From contig JAJYSM010000007.1 in NCBI GenBank assembly GCA_021793575.1, forward strand, positions 16,884-80,883: a stretch of 64,000 nucleotides of DNA, written 5' to 3'. Of this stretch, positions 39,635 through 48,643 are shown piece after piece. The position numbers were made by a program, and so were the translations under genes. The stretch's first letter is position 1. Each line of letters opens with the position of its first letter. This DNA is from Pseudomonadota bacterium (GTDB lineage: Bacteria > Pseudomonadota > Gammaproteobacteria > Xanthomonadales > Rhodanobacteraceae). The notes beneath the pieces are model-generated. The model had not been told where the DNA came from, did not search any database, and saw nothing but the letters and a program-made list of their open reading frames with translations.

Positions 39635-41437
39635 TCAGTACACGCGCTTCTTCGGCGGCACCACTTCGACCTCGTCGGTCAGCGTGTACATATGTACCGG
39701 GCGGTAGTCGAAGCGGGTGTTGCCGACATCGTCGACCCATACCAGCGTGTGCTTCTGCCACTCGAGATCGTCGCGCTCGGGAAAATCCTCGCGCGCATGG
39801 GCGCCGCGGCTTTCCGGCCGCCGCGCCGCCGAGTGCATGGTGGCCACCGATTGCGCCAGCAGGTTGGAAAGCTCCAGCGTCTCGATCAGATCGGAGTTCC
39901 ATACCAGTGAGCGGTCGCTGACGCCGACGTCGCTGAACGATGCGTAGACCTCGGAAATCTTGCGGCTGCCTTCCTGCAGCGTCTCGCCGGTGCGGAACAC
40001 CGCGGCATCCTTCTGCATGGTGCGCTGCATTTCAGCGCGGATCTTCGCCGTGGGCGTGTCGCCCTTGGCATGGCGCAGGTTGTCGAAGCGGGTCAGCGCC
40101 TTGTCCAGCACGCTGGCCGGCAGATCCTTGTGCGCCACACCCGGCTGGATCAGCTCGGCGCAGCGCTGTGCCACCGCGCGGCCGAACACCACCAGATCGA
40201 GCAGCGAATTGGAACCCAACCGGTTGGCGCCGTGCACCGACACGCAGGCCGCCTCGCCGATGGCGAACAGGCCCGGCACCACGGCATCGACATCCTCGCC
40301 CTTCTTCTGCACGACTTCGCCGTGGTAGTTGGTCGGGATGCCGCCCATGTTGTAGTGCACGGTGGGGATCACCGGGATCGGCTCCTTCGTCACGTCGACG
40401 CCGGCGAAGATGCGCGCACTCTCGGCGATGCCGGGCAGGCGCTCGTTGATCACCTCCGGCCCCAGGTGCATCAGGTTCAGATGGATGTGGTCCTTGTGCT
40501 CGCCGACGCCGCGGCCCTCGCGGATCTCGATCGTCATGGCGCGGCTGACCACGTCGCGCGAGGCCAGATCCTTCGCGTTGGGGGCGTAGCGTTCCATGAA
40601 GCGCTCGCCGGCGGAGTTGGTCAGGTAGCCGCCTTCGCCGCGCACACCCTCGGTGATCAGGCAGCCGGCGCCGTAGATGCCGGTGGGGTGGAACTGCACG
40701 AACTCCATGTCCTGCAGCGGCAGGCCCGCGCGCAGCACCATGCCGCCGCCATCGCCGGTGCAGGTGTGCGCCGAGGTGGCGCTGAAGTAGGCGCGCCCGT
40801 AGCCGCCGGTGGCCAGCACCACCGCATGTCCGCGGAAGAAATGCAGCGTGCCCTCGTTCATATCCAGCGCCAGCACGCCGCGGCAGACGCCCTCGCTGTC
40901 GAAGATCAGGTCGATGGCGAAGTATTCGATGAAGAAGGTGGCGTCGTGCGCCAGCGCCTGCTGGTACAGCGTGTGCAGGATCGCGTGGCCGGTGCGGTCG
41001 GCCGCGGCGCAGGTGCGCTGCGCGGTGCCCTTGCCGTAGTGCGTGGTCATACCGCCGAACGGGCGCTGGTAAATCTTGCCTTCCTCGGTGCGCGAGAACG
41101 GCACGCCGTAATGCTCCAGCTCGATCACCGCAGCGGGAGCGTTCTTGCACATGTACTCGATCGCATCCTGGTCGCCGAGCCAGTCGGAGCCCTTGATGGT
41201 GTCGTAGAAGTGGAAACGCCAGTCATCCTCGCCCATGTTGCCAAGCGCAGCGGAAATGCCGCCCTGCGCCGCCACCGTGTGCGAGCGGGTCGGAAACACC
41301 TTGGTGATGCAGGCAGCCTTGAGGCCCTTCTCGGCCAGCCCGAAGGTGGCGCGCAGACCGGCGCCGCCGGCACCGACCACGATCACGTCATAGTTGTGCT
41401 GCCGGACTTTATAAGGTTCCAACTTGTGGCTTTCCAT
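39635..41437 (-). CDS. sdhA: Succinate dehydrogenase flavoprotein subunit
   Basis: A 600-residue flavoprotein oxidising succinate to fumarate. The FAD motif is [14 protein letters not shown] (17-30), the covalent flavin site is His53 in [10 protein letters not shown], the active-site region carries [13 protein letters not shown] and the [19 protein letters not shown] motif binds substrate and FAD. ATG at 41437. It is preceded by sdhD after 19 nt. Confidence 0.98.
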   Translation of the reverse strand: MESHKLEPYKVRQHNYDVIVVGAGGAGLRATFGLAEKGLKAACITKVFPTRSHTVAAQGGISAALGNMGEDDWRFHFYDTIKGSDWLGDQDAIEYMCKNAPAAVIELEHYGVPFSRTEEGKIYQRPFGGMTTHYGKGTAQRTCAAADRTGHAILHTLYQQALAHDATFFIEYFAIDLIFDSEGVCRGVLALDMNEGTLHFFRGHAVVLATGGYGRAYFSATSAHTCTGDGGGMVLRAGLPLQDMEFVQFHPTGIYGAGCLITEGVRGEGGYLTNSAGERFMERYAPNAKDLASRDVVSRAMTIEIREGRGVGEHKDHIHLNLMHLGPEVINERLPGIAESARIFAGVDVTKEPIPVIPTVHYNMGGIPTNYHGEVVQKKGEDVDAVVPGLFAIGEAACVSVHGANRLGSNSLLDLVVFGRAVAQRCAELIQPGVAHKDLPASVLDKALTRFDNLRHAKGDTPTAKIRAEMQRTMQKDAAVFRTGETLQEGSRKISEVYASFSDVGVSDRSLVWNSDLIETLELSNLLAQSVATMHSAARRPESRGAHAREDFPERDDLEWQKHTLVWVDDVGNTRFDYRPVHMYTLTDEVEVVPPKKRVY

Positions 41438-41456
41438 CGAATCGTTCGCTCCAGCG

Positions 41457-41846
41457 TCAGTGGGTCAGCGCAATGCGCAGCACGGCCAGCACACTCGCCA
41501 GCGCGCCGAGCACCGCGAGAAACCGGATCGCCACCAGCAGGCACACGGCCCGCCCGTGGGTATGCACGTAGTCCTCGACGACCACCTGCAGGCCAAGCGC
41601 CGCATGCCAAAACAGGGTCAGCACGAAGGTGATCAGCAGCAGGGCGTTCCAAGGCTGCGCCACCGTCGCGCGGGCCGTGGCGTAATCGGCGTGCAGAAGG
41701 CCGAGTACGGTCAGCACAAACCAGACAGCCAGCACGATCAGCGCCGCCGCCGTGACACGCTGCATCCACCAGTGCCCCACGCCGGACCGGGATGAGCCCA
41801 GCCCGCGCGCCACCTTGATCGGATGACGCAGATCCTTCGCGGTCAT
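41457..41846 (-). CDS. sdhD: Succinate dehydrogenase membrane anchor SdhD
   Basis: A 129-residue anchor with three hydrophobic helices. [19 protein letters not shown] contains the conserved quinone-site-adjacent region, and [22 protein letters not shown] holds the haem-proximal His and DY motif. ATG at 41846 overlaps the sdhC stop by 4 nt (ATGA). Confidence 0.93.
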   Translation of the reverse strand: MTAKDLRHPIKVARGLGSSRSGVGHWWMQRVTAAALIVLAVWFVLTVLGLLHADYATARATVAQPWNALLLITFVLTLFWHAALGLQVVVEDYVHTHGRAVCLLVAIRFLAVLGALASVLAVLRIALTH

Positions 41847-42238
41847 GCCGCACCTCCGGCCGTCAGTACATATGCCCAGGTCAGCAGCGTGAGCACGATG
41901 CTGACGCCTATGGAAATCCAGCTCGAGCGCACGAACTGCGCAATGGCGTAACCGGCACCGGCATCCTGGATCAGGTGGCGGATGCCGTTGCACAGGTGAT
42001 AGAACAATGCCCAACTCCAGCCGAACAGCAGCAGCATGCCCAGCGGGCTGCCGGCGACATGCCGGAATGCGTCGAAGCATTGCTCGCCGCCAGCCAGTGC
42101 CAGCAGGCCAGCGACCACCAGCACGCTGCCGATGGCAAGGGCCACGCCGGTGGCGCGATGCAGGATGGAGCTCACCATCTGCACCTGCCACCGATAGACC
42201 TGGAGATGGGGAGAGAGCGGGCGTCGCGTATCAGCCAT
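41843..42238 (-). CDS. sdhC: Succinate dehydrogenase cytochrome b556 subunit SdhC
   Basis: A 131-residue three-helix subunit. RPLSPHLQVYRWQVQMVSSILHRATG carries the family signature SPHLxxY and the quinone-site Ser/His region. SWALFYHLCNGIRHLIQDAG contains the haem b ligand His. ATG at 42238 with AAGGAT upstream. It follows the SDHAF4-like gene by 87 bp in the same direction. Confidence 0.95.
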   Translation of the reverse strand: MADTRRPLSPHLQVYRWQVQMVSSILHRATGVALAIGSVLVVAGLLALAGGEQCFDAFRHVAGSPLGMLLLFGWSWALFYHLCNGIRHLIQDAGAGYAIAQFVRSSWISIGVSIVLTLLTWAYVLTAGGAA

Positions 42239-42325
42239 GATGGCTATCCTTGGTGGAGTCGCTGTGGTTCATGTCTCGCCGTTTCAACCCGCCGCACCCT
42301 GCACGAGAGGCGTCATTGCGCCCAC

Positions 42326-42502
42326 TCAGAAATCGATGCAGCGACCGTTCTTCTCCCAGTCACCATAGCGGGTGGGATCGGGAGGCGGGCGCTCCGCCGG
42401 AGGCTCTACCAGTGCCGGCCCACTTGGCACGAGGGCGTACTGGGCCGCAGCGGAGGCGTCGTCTGGCTTGGCTGGGAGCTGGATGTGTGGCGGGGTTTTC
42501 AC
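42326..42502 (-). CDS. SDHAF4-like succinate dehydrogenase assembly factor (DUF1674)
   Basis: A 58-residue protein, recognised by its C-terminus DPTRYGDWEKNGRCIDF, the diagnostic DUF1674/SDHAF4 tail. In eukaryotes SDHAF4 binds flavinylated SdhA and helps it join SdhB. The start is taken as GTG at 42502 (MKTPPHIQLPAKPDD), which gives the family's usual short length; the longer frame with ATG at 42700 runs across the divergent ygfZ start and is unlikely. No strong ribosome site is visible, so the start is tentative. It heads the sdhCDAB operon. Confidence 0.85.
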   Translation of the reverse strand: MKTPPHIQLPAKPDDASAAAQYALVPSGPALVEPPAERPPPDPTRYGDWEKNGRCIDF

Positions 42503-42617
42503 TAGGCGTACAAGGTTAATACCTGCGGCATAGCAGCACAACCTCAGCCACGGACGCGAGCCCTGTGGCGCATCCGCGCACACTTGCGCAGGCTGCGATT
42601 GCCCCCACTCTGCATCT

Positions 42618-43421
42618 ATGTCGATATCCCTGATTGCCGAGACGCTGCAGATCGAAGGCCTGGATGCCATCGCGTTTGCGCATGCACAGTTCAGCAGCAA
42701 GGTGAATTCGCTCGCCGTCGGCGAATGGCAATTCAGCGCATGGCTCGATCCGCAAGGTCGGGTACGCGCGCTGTTTCAGCTGACACGGCTCGCGGATGAT
42801 CGCCTGCTGCTGCTGCTGCGCGGCGGCAGCGCAGCAGCGATGGCCGAGGCGCTGCAACGCTTTGTGTTCCGCTCCAGACTCTCGCTGCACGCGCTGCCAC
42901 CGCGCGTCCTGGCCAGTGGTCCCGCCCTGCCGCTGCACGAGGTGCAGACCGCGAATGGCGCGCTCGTGCTCGGCTGCGCCACGCACAGCCTGTGGATCAT
43001 CAACGACACGTCCGGCGATGATCGCTGGCGCTTGGCGCAACTGCGCGCGGGCTGGCCATGGTTGCCGGATGAAAGCCTGAGCCAATGGCTGCCCGCGGCC
43101 CTCTCGCTGCAACGCCTGCAGGCAGTCGTCGTCGACAAGGGCTGCTATCCCGGCCAGGAAATCGTGGCCCGCCTGCACTACCGCGGCGGGCACAAGCGGC
43201 ATCTGCACAATGTGACTCTGTCGCGCCCGGCACTCGCCGGCGAACCACTTGTTGTCGATGGTCGCGAGGCGGGCTGTCTGCTCGAAGTAATCAGCAGCGA
43301 TGATGGCATCGAAGCCCTGGCTGTGTTGAATGACGAGGTTGTGGAGCAGACAACAAATGGACGTCTGGATGTCCATGAAAAAAATCTTGTCATCCAACTC
43401 GTCAGCGCGTGGTCCGCATGA
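42618..43421 (+). CDS. ygfZ: Folate-dependent Fe-S protein maintenance factor YgfZ
   Basis: A 267-residue aminomethyltransferase-fold protein with the signature DKGCYPGQE at 173-181, holding the conserved Cys of YgfZ/IBA57. YgfZ supports [4Fe-4S] enzymes in a folate-dependent way. It is divergent from the succinate dehydrogenase cluster across about 115 bp, a fitting neighbour for a complex with three Fe-S clusters. ATG at 42618. The last third is less GC-biased than neighbours, continuing into the poorly coding spacer downstream. Confidence 0.9.
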   Translation: MSISLIAETLQIEGLDAIAFAHAQFSSKVNSLAVGEWQFSAWLDPQGRVRALFQLTRLADDRLLLLLRGGSAAAMAEALQRFVFRSRLSLHALPPRVLASGPALPLHEVQTANGALVLGCATHSLWIINDTSGDDRWRLAQLRAGWPWLPDESLSQWLPAALSLQRLQAVVVDKGCYPGQEIVARLHYRGGHKRHLHNVTLSRPALAGEPLVVDGREAGCLLEVISSDDGIEALAVLNDEVVEQTTNGRLDVHEKNLVIQLVSAWSA

Positions 43422-43900
43422 ATTTTGATGCACTTGCGCGACGGCCGCTGCTGTGCAGCGATGCAAATGCGAACGCAAGCAACACGTGAGCGTGGGCTAA
43501 ACATCAGGACGTCGGCACTTGCCAGCGGCAAAAACCGCCACTAGGCTCCGCCCATCGAATATCGCGACATCCGGTAAACGGGATGTCGATGTACGCGACG
43601 AACCGGAAGAATCCGGATCGGCGCGACCCGGCTCCGCCGGATGGCAGTTCCCTTCGCAGCTACTGCCGCGAAGCCGTCGCAGGCAACGCGAGCCGACTTG
43701 GCACGTGCAGCGCATGCGACACACTCCGTGATCGGCCACATGCCCGTCGATCGTCCCGCCACAATTCCGTGGCAAAGCGCCCTGCCGCCGGTTTCGGCTG
43801 TGGCGATTGATCCAGGTGGTAACGGCCTGCCCGCCCGTCCACCGCAATGGCGCGTGATGCCTGCATCGCATCGCGCGTACAGCACGCTGGAGGCAGAACC
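43422..43900. other. Long spacer without a convincing gene
   Basis: About 480 bp between ygfZ and the hydrolase. Codon-position GC bias fades here. A possible 87-residue plus-strand frame (43641-43904, opening MAVPFAATAAKPSQ, overlapping the hydrolase start by ATGA) has no recognisable motif and weak GC3. A perfect 8-bp hairpin CGACATCC/GGATGTCG with an 8-nt loop lies at 43565-43588, followed by more CCGG-rich hairpins to about 43640. It could be a remnant gene, a leader or an RNA gene; nothing is decisive. Confidence 0.5.
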
Positions 43901-44335
43901 ATGAAACTTTCCATGCTGTTATGGCTGACGACGCTGCTGCCACAACCCGTCGCGGATCAGGCCTGTCTGGCCACCACCGTGTACCTGGAGGCCCGCAGCG
44001 AACCCACTCTCGGACAGATGGCCGTGGCGGAGGTGGCATTGCGACGCCGCGACCGCGGCACCTGGGGCAACACCGTGTGCAAAGTGGTCACCGCACCGCA
44101 CCAGTTCGCCACCACCACCACGCCCGGCTCGTTTGACATCACCAACCTGGACGCCTTCCACAAGGCGTGGCTGATTGCCGGAAGATCCATTCACAACTGG
44201 CAGCTGCCGCTGGCCGATCGCCGCATGCTGGTACCGCACGCCGATCACTTTGCCACCATCGCGGCCACTCCTGCCTGGTCACGCAACCGCCCCAGCGTCA
44301 CCATTGGCGAACACGCGTTCTACGCGCTGAACTGA
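43901..44335 (+). CDS. Cell-wall hydrolase, SleB-type (Hydrolase_2)
   Basis: A 144-residue protein. The family fold begins after a short hydrophobic N-terminus (MKLSMLLWLTTLLPQPVA) that may act as a signal. It has ACLATTVYLEARSEPTLGQMAVAEVALRR with the conserved catalytic Glu (YLEAR) and the later PHQFATTT segment. SleB-type enzymes cleave peptidoglycan (lytic transglycosylase or amidase). ATG at 43901 has GGAGG about 10 nt upstream. A terminator follows. Confidence 0.85.
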   Translation: MKLSMLLWLTTLLPQPVADQACLATTVYLEARSEPTLGQMAVAEVALRRRDRGTWGNTVCKVVTAPHQFATTTTPGSFDITNLDAFHKAWLIAGRSIHNWQLPLADRRMLVPHADHFATIAATPAWSRNRPSVTIGEHAFYALN

Positions 44336-44363
44336 TCTACCTGCCAACCTGACAGAAGCCAGA

Positions 44364-44396
44364 GAAAAGGCCCTCAATCGAGGGCCTTTTCTTTTT
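44364..44396. terminator. Intrinsic terminator between convergent genes
   Basis: GAAAAGGCCCTC (44364-44375) and GAGGGCCTTTTC (44380-44391) form a 12-bp stem over the loop AATC, followed by TTTTT. It ends the hydrolase transcript and, being symmetrical, may also serve the opposing glycine-zipper gene. Confidence 0.93.
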
Positions 44397-44444
44397 GGAC
44401 ATCCATACGTCCGGACGTCTATTTTACACTTTGCCAAAACGCTT

Positions 44445-44963
44445 TCAGTGCGCGTAGACCTGATTGCCGCGGATCTCGACATAGTCGCCGTTGCGAAAGC
44501 CGGGATTGTCGCGTTGGGTCACCGTGGCGTACTGGCCGTTGTCCATGCGAACCACAATGCGCCACGCCGTGCCGCCGCCTTCATTGCGCTTGCCGACCTG
44601 GTTGCCGATGGCGCCACCCGCCACCGCGCCCACCACCGTGGCAGCGGTACGGCCGTCACCCTTGCCGATGGTATTGCCGAGTACGCCGCCAGCCACCGCG
44701 CCGATCACCGCACCCAGCGTACCGCCGTTGCCATTGCCCTGGGTGTAGACCTGTTGCACGTCCTGCACCACACCGCAGTTCTGGCAGCGCGCGTTGCGGT
44801 TGCGGTAGTCGTTCTGCTGCCCTTGATACGGCTGTTCCTGATACGGCTGACGCTGGTAGCCGTAGCCGTCACGGTTGCCATAGGGTTGGGTGGCGCAACC
44901 GGCCAACGTCATGCCAGCGGCCAGCACGGTGAACAGCGCGAATTTGCGTGAAAGTGCCTGCAT
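44445..44963 (-). CDS. Glycine-zipper envelope lipoprotein
   Basis: A 172-residue lipoprotein: signal with lipobox LAGC (MTLAGCATQPYG), a Tyr/Gln-rich linker, a CQNCG pair, then the glycine zipper GAVIGAVAGGVLGNTIGKGD and GAVAGGAIGNQVGK (Rick_17kDa/2TM glycine-zipper domain), ending in a small beta domain. Proteins of this kind sit in the outer membrane and respond to envelope stress in some species, but the role is unknown. ATG at 44963 has AGAGGA 7 nt upstream. Confidence 0.88.
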   Translation of the reverse strand: MQALSRKFALFTVLAAGMTLAGCATQPYGNRDGYGYQRQPYQEQPYQGQQNDYRNRNARCQNCGVVQDVQQVYTQGNGNGGTLGAVIGAVAGGVLGNTIGKGDGRTAATVVGAVAGGAIGNQVGKRNEGGGTAWRIVVRMDNGQYATVTQRDNPGFRNGDYVEIRGNQVYAH

Positions 44964-44991
44964 GGTCACATCCTCTTGGTGGTGAAACAGC

Positions 44992-45585
44992 TCAGCGCGC
45001 CGAGGAGACGGCGATCACACCTTCCTGCACCTGCACCCGATCGCCCGGATCGTGGTCCATGCGCACCGTGCGGGTAACACCGTTGAACACGTAGCGCACG
45101 TCATAGCCGACGATCTTGTTGCTGGCATTGTTGACGGTTTCGCAACGGCGCTGCACGCTGGAGGTCACCTGCCCATGCTGGCGACTGGCTTCGATGCGAT
45201 TGCCGGCGTAACCGCCACCGACAGCGCCAGCCACGGTGGCCAGCGTGTTGCCCCTGCCACCGCCGATCTGGTTGCCAAGCAGCCCACCCGCCACCGCGCC
45301 GATCGCGGTGCCGACCAGCCGATGCTGATCCTTCGGCGGTTCGGTGTGGCTGACCACCTCGTCGCGGCACACCTGGCGCGGGTTGTTCATCGACTCGCGC
45401 ACCGGGTCGACGCTGATCACCTTGGCGTACTTGATGCCATTATCCGCCACGGTACCGCTCGAGGCGGACAAGCCCGCGTCCGCGCCGGAGGTGCCCGCAT
45501 CGGCGCTGCGGTTGCAGGCCGCCAACCCCACCATCAGCGTGGCGGCGATGCCGACGTGGAGCATATTCACCATCAACTTGTTCAT
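44992..45585 (-). CDS. Second glycine-zipper envelope lipoprotein
   Basis: A 197-residue lipoprotein with lipobox LAAC (MVGLAACNRSADAG), an acidic/Ser-rich linker, the segment VCRDEVVSHTEPPKDQHRL, then the glycine zipper GTAIGAVAGGLLGNQIGGGRG and AGAVGGGYAGNRIE and a C-terminal domain with YDVRYVFNGVTRTVRMDHDPGDRV. It lies 28 nt upstream of a related gene in the same orientation, so the two are a tandem pair, probably one transcript. Start ATG 45585; the longer frame is rejected. Confidence 0.87.
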   Translation of the reverse strand: MNKLMVNMLHVGIAATLMVGLAACNRSADAGTSGADAGLSASSGTVADNGIKYAKVISVDPVRESMNNPRQVCRDEVVSHTEPPKDQHRLVGTAIGAVAGGLLGNQIGGGRGNTLATVAGAVGGGYAGNRIEASRQHGQVTSSVQRRCETVNNASNKIVGYDVRYVFNGVTRTVRMDHDPGDRVQVQEGVIAVSSAR

Positions 45586-45776
45586 CACCCTGTCTCCTCG
45601 GTTGTTGCAGCGGGCCGATGCATGATGCATCAGCGCAAATACCTGCGATGCCATTGAACAGCCCATCAACTGAATCAGACCTAGCTCAGCGTCGTTACGA
45701 TATCTTCACGTTCGAAACGCGCAGCGATGGCCTATCGGGTAACACTGCCCCTCACCCCAGAGCATGACAGCTCAGC

Positions 45777-46556
45777 ATGCACTCGCTCGTCGACACTCAC
45801 GCACACCTCGATGACGCCGCTTTCGCCAGCGACCGCACCGAAGTGATCGAGCGGGCCTGCGCGGCGGGCGTGGAAAGCATGATTGTGCCCGCGGTCGACC
45901 AGCGCAGCTGGTCCACCATACGCAAGCTGTGCGGAGAACACCGTGAGCTGTTTCCCGCCTTCGGCCTGCACCCGATGTACTTGGCGCAGCATGCGCCCGA
46001 ACATGTGCAGGCCTTGTCCACATGGCTGGACGCTGGCTGCGCCGTCGGCATAGGCGAGATCGGGCTGGACTTTCACGTGGAAGGACTCGATCGCACGCTG
46101 CAGAGGGATTATTTCATCCGTCAACTGCGGCTGGCACGCGAACGGCAACTGCCGGTGATCGTGCATGCGCGCGGCGCGCTGGAAGAAGTCATCCTGACGC
46201 TGCGCCGTCTCGGCGGGCTGCGCGGCGTAGTGCACAGCTTTTCCGGCAGTGAACAGCAGGCGCGCCAGCTGTGGCAGCTGGGCTTTCATCTCGGCATCGG
46301 TGGTCCGGTGACCTACGACCGCGCGCAGCGCCTGCGCCGCCTCGTGGCACAGATGCCGATCGAATTTCTGCTGCTGGAGAGCGACGCCCCGGATCAATCC
46401 GATACCGACCATCGCGGGCAGCGCAACGAACCGGCACGCGTGGCGAACATACTGAGCTGCGTGGCGGCGCTGCGCGGAGAGCCCGCGACGGCAATCGCCG
46501 TCGCCACCAGCGCCAACGCCTGCAAGCTGTTCGGCTTGCCCTCGCCGTCAGGCTGA
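45777..46556 (+). CDS. tatD: TatD-family metal-dependent hydrolase
   Basis: A 259-residue TIM-barrel hydrolase. Metal motifs VDTHAHLDDAAF, GEIGLDFH, VIVHARGA, VVHSFSG and LLLESDAPDQ are in the standard TatD order. TatD proteins act as 3'-5' DNases or in quality control, and orthologue choice (TatD, YcfH, YjjV) cannot be fixed by eye; YjjV is also possible. ATG at 45777. It is divergent from the glycine-zipper pair. Confidence 0.9.
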   Translation: MHSLVDTHAHLDDAAFASDRTEVIERACAAGVESMIVPAVDQRSWSTIRKLCGEHRELFPAFGLHPMYLAQHAPEHVQALSTWLDAGCAVGIGEIGLDFHVEGLDRTLQRDYFIRQLRLARERQLPVIVHARGALEEVILTLRRLGGLRGVVHSFSGSEQQARQLWQLGFHLGIGGPVTYDRAQRLRRLVAQMPIEFLLLESDAPDQSDTDHRGQRNEPARVANILSCVAALRGEPATAIAVATSANACKLFGLPSPSG

Positions 46557-46574
46557 GGCATCCGCGCGAACGGC

Positions 46575-46603
46575 TTGTCGCAGCCAGCCTGCCTTGCTAT
46601 CTT
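46575..46603 (+). promoter_or_regulatory. Sigma-70 promoter of the marR-efflux operon
   Basis: TTGTCG (46575-46580) and TATCTT (46598-46603) are separated by 17 bp and each match four of six consensus bases. Transcription would start near 46610, within the palindromic operator. Inferred from spacing and context. Confidence 0.6.
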
Positions 46604-46605
46604 TT

Positions 46606-46634
46606 ACTTCATCAGTGAAATATGAAGTGATGAA
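46606..46634. promoter_or_regulatory. Palindromic MarR operator
   Basis: ACTTCAT (46606-46612) and ATGAAGT (46622-46628) form a perfect 7-bp dyad over 9 nt, and TTCATCA (46608-46614) pairs with TGATGAA (46628-46634) in an overlapping second dyad. It covers the likely start site and ends at the marR ATG, so binding would repress the operon and marR itself. Confidence 0.75.
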
Positions 46635-47159
46635 ATGGCGCCGCTGAAACAATGCATCCGCATGATGGACGAAGGCATCGCGCGGGTGAGTCAGGTGCTG
46701 GTGCAGCTGCCGGCCGCCGAGGCCACGCTCAGCCGGCTGATGCTGATCGTCAGTCGGCGCATGGAGGAGGATCTCGAACTGCAGCTGAAGCCGCACCGGC
46801 TCAACCACAGCGAATTCCTCACCATGATGTTCCTCTACAGCCGTCCGGATGGCAGCTCCACACCGGGCGAGCTGTGTGAATTTGCTGCGCAGGGTGCCAC
46901 CAACATGACGCGCATCGCCAACGCGCTGGTCAAGCGCGGCCTGATCACCCGCGCCGCCTGCCGGGAGGACCGCCGCCGCGTGGTGATCCGCATCACCGCA
47001 GCCGGCCGACGGCTGGTGCTGAAGATGCTGCCACCGCTGTTTCCGCGCGTGGACGCGATGTTTGGCGACTTCAGCGAAACCGACCAGCGCCACCTCGCTC
47101 GCCTGCTGCGCAAGCTGGCGGCCAACCTCGACCAGCTGAGCGAGCACACTCCCTCATGA
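46635..47159 (+). CDS. MarR-family transcriptional regulator
   Basis: A 174-residue winged-helix regulator. Helix-turn-helix and wing lie at about 70-125 (LCEFAAQGATNMTRIANALVKRGLITRAACREDRRRVVIRIT, with the Asp-Arg-Arg of the wing tip). MarR proteins dimerise and release DNA on binding drugs or phenolics. It leads the efflux operon and overlaps the next gene by 4 nt; the adjacent palindrome suggests autorepression. Confidence 0.92.
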   Translation: MAPLKQCIRMMDEGIARVSQVLVQLPAAEATLSRLMLIVSRRMEEDLELQLKPHRLNHSEFLTMMFLYSRPDGSSTPGELCEFAAQGATNMTRIANALVKRGLITRAACREDRRRVVIRITAAGRRLVLKMLPPLFPRVDAMFGDFSETDQRHLARLLRKLAANLDQLSEHTPS

Positions 47160-48643
47160 AGCAAGCACCCATGAAGCACGCCCTGCTGGTCGCCGTCCTG
47201 GTGGCGCTGGCCGCCTGCGCCTCGCCGCCGGCCCGACTCGCGCCGCCCGCGCTGCGCGACGACGTGCCGCTGGCCGGGTTGCCGGGGCCGACCCGCCCCG
47301 GCTGGCCGGCTGCCGACTGGTGGCACAGCTATGACGACGCACAGCTCGATCAGCTGATCGCGACGGCGATGCAGCAGTCGCCGGATCTGCAGCAGGCGCA
47401 TAGCCGGCTGATCCAGGCGGAGCAGTCGGCGCGCCTGGCCGCCGCGCAGGTCGGCCTCAGCGTCAACGGCAGCGCGCAGGTGGCGCGGCAGCGGCTGAGC
47501 GAGCATGGCCTGATCCCGACCCGGTTCCTCGGTTTCACCTGGTACAACCAGGCCGACCTCGGCCTGCAGGCGCAGTACACCTTCGACTGGTGGGGCAAGC
47601 AACGCTCGGCTATCGAGGCCGCGCTGGATCAGGCGCATGCGGCCGAGGCGCAACGCAGCGCCGCCGCGCTGACCATCCAGGTCGCGGTAGCCGACATGTA
47701 TTTCGGCTGGCAGGCGGATCAGGCGCAGCTTTCGCTGGCGGACCGGATGGTGCGCACGCAGCAGCAGCTGGCGAATATCGCCGAACTGCGTGTGGCGCAC
47801 GGTGTGGATCTGCCCGACACCGCGCAGCAGGCGCAGGCCCAGCTCGCCGCCGCACGGGAGCAGCAAGTGGCGATCCGCGGCTCGGCCGAGGTACGCAAGG
47901 TGGCGCTGGCCGCGCTGCTCGGAATCGGCCCCGCGGAACTGCCGGTGCTGCAGCCACGGCCGCTGCCGCAGGTCGACAGCCGCGTGCCGGAAAACGCGCG
48001 GCTCGATCTGATCGCACGCCGCCCCGATATCGCCGCCAGCCGCTGGCAGGTCGATGCCGCCCTGCGGCAGACCGAGGTGGCGCGCGCGCAATTCTTCCCC
48101 GACATCAGCATCAGCGCGATGGCCGGGCTGTCCAGCATCGATCTGGGCAAGTTGATCAACGCCGGCAGCCGCACCTTCGCGCTGACCCCGGCGCTGCACC
48201 TGCCGATCTTCGAGGGCGGCCGGCTGCAGGCCAACTACGGCGTCAGCAAGGCCCAGTTGGCCGCCGCCGTGGCGCAGTACAACAGCAGCGTGATCGGCGC
48301 CGCACGCGACGTCGCCACGCAGGCGCTCACCGCGCAGCAGATCGCTGCGCGCCGCCAGCAGCAGGCCGCGCGGATCGCTGCCGACGAACGCCTGCTGGCC
48401 AGCGCCCGCGCCCGCGAAAGGCAGGGCGTGACCGACGCCCGCGCAAGCCTCGCCGCCGCTGCGCAGCTGCTGCAGCAGCGCGACGAAGCGGTCGCGCTGC
48501 AGGCGCAGGCAGTATCCACCGACCTGGCCCTGATCAAGGCGCTCGGCGGCGGTTACCGCGCACCCATCGGCAACCGCGACGGCAGTGTCGCCTCACCCAT
48601 TCCTTCGACCTCGTCCGGAGACGACGCCCATGAGCGCCACTGA
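47156..48643 (+). CDS. Outer-membrane efflux lipoprotein, NodT/OprM family
   Basis: A 495-residue outer-membrane factor. The N-terminus MKHALLVAVLVALAACASPP has lipobox LAAC, and the mature part carries the helical repeats of TolC-like channels (WWHSYDDAQLDQLIATAMQQSPDLQQAHSR and its half-repeat RLDLIARRPDIAASRWQVDAA). It supplies the exit duct of the tripartite pump with the EmrA- and EmrB-like proteins. ATG at 47156 overlaps marR (ATGA). Confidence 0.92.
   Translation: MKQAPMKHALLVAVLVALAACASPPARLAPPALRDDVPLAGLPGPTRPGWPAADWWHSYDDAQLDQLIATAMQQSPDLQQAHSRLIQAEQSARLAAAQVGLSVNGSAQVARQRLSEHGLIPTRFLGFTWYNQADLGLQAQYTFDWWGKQRSAIEAALDQAHAAEAQRSAAALTIQVAVADMYFGWQADQAQLSLADRMVRTQQQLANIAELRVAHGVDLPDTAQQAQAQLAAAREQQVAIRGSAEVRKVALAALLGIGPAELPVLQPRPLPQVDSRVPENARLDLIARRPDIAASRWQVDAALRQTEVARAQFFPDISISAMAGLSSIDLGKLINAGSRTFALTPALHLPIFEGGRLQANYGVSKAQLAAAVAQYNSSVIGAARDVATQALTAQQIAARRQQQAARIAADERLLASARARERQGVTDARASLAAAAQLLQQRDEAVALQAQAVSTDLALIKALGGGYRAPIGNRDGSVASPIPSTSSGDDAHERH

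Noticed and set aside
42503..42700. Upstream extension of the SDHAF4-like gene to ATG 42700
   Set aside because: It would overlap the divergent ygfZ start and give a product twice the family length.
43641..43904. 87-residue plus-strand ORF before the cell-wall hydrolase
   Set aside because: It overlaps the next gene as ATGA, but GC3 is weak and no motif or ribosome site is clear; kept only as part of the spacer.
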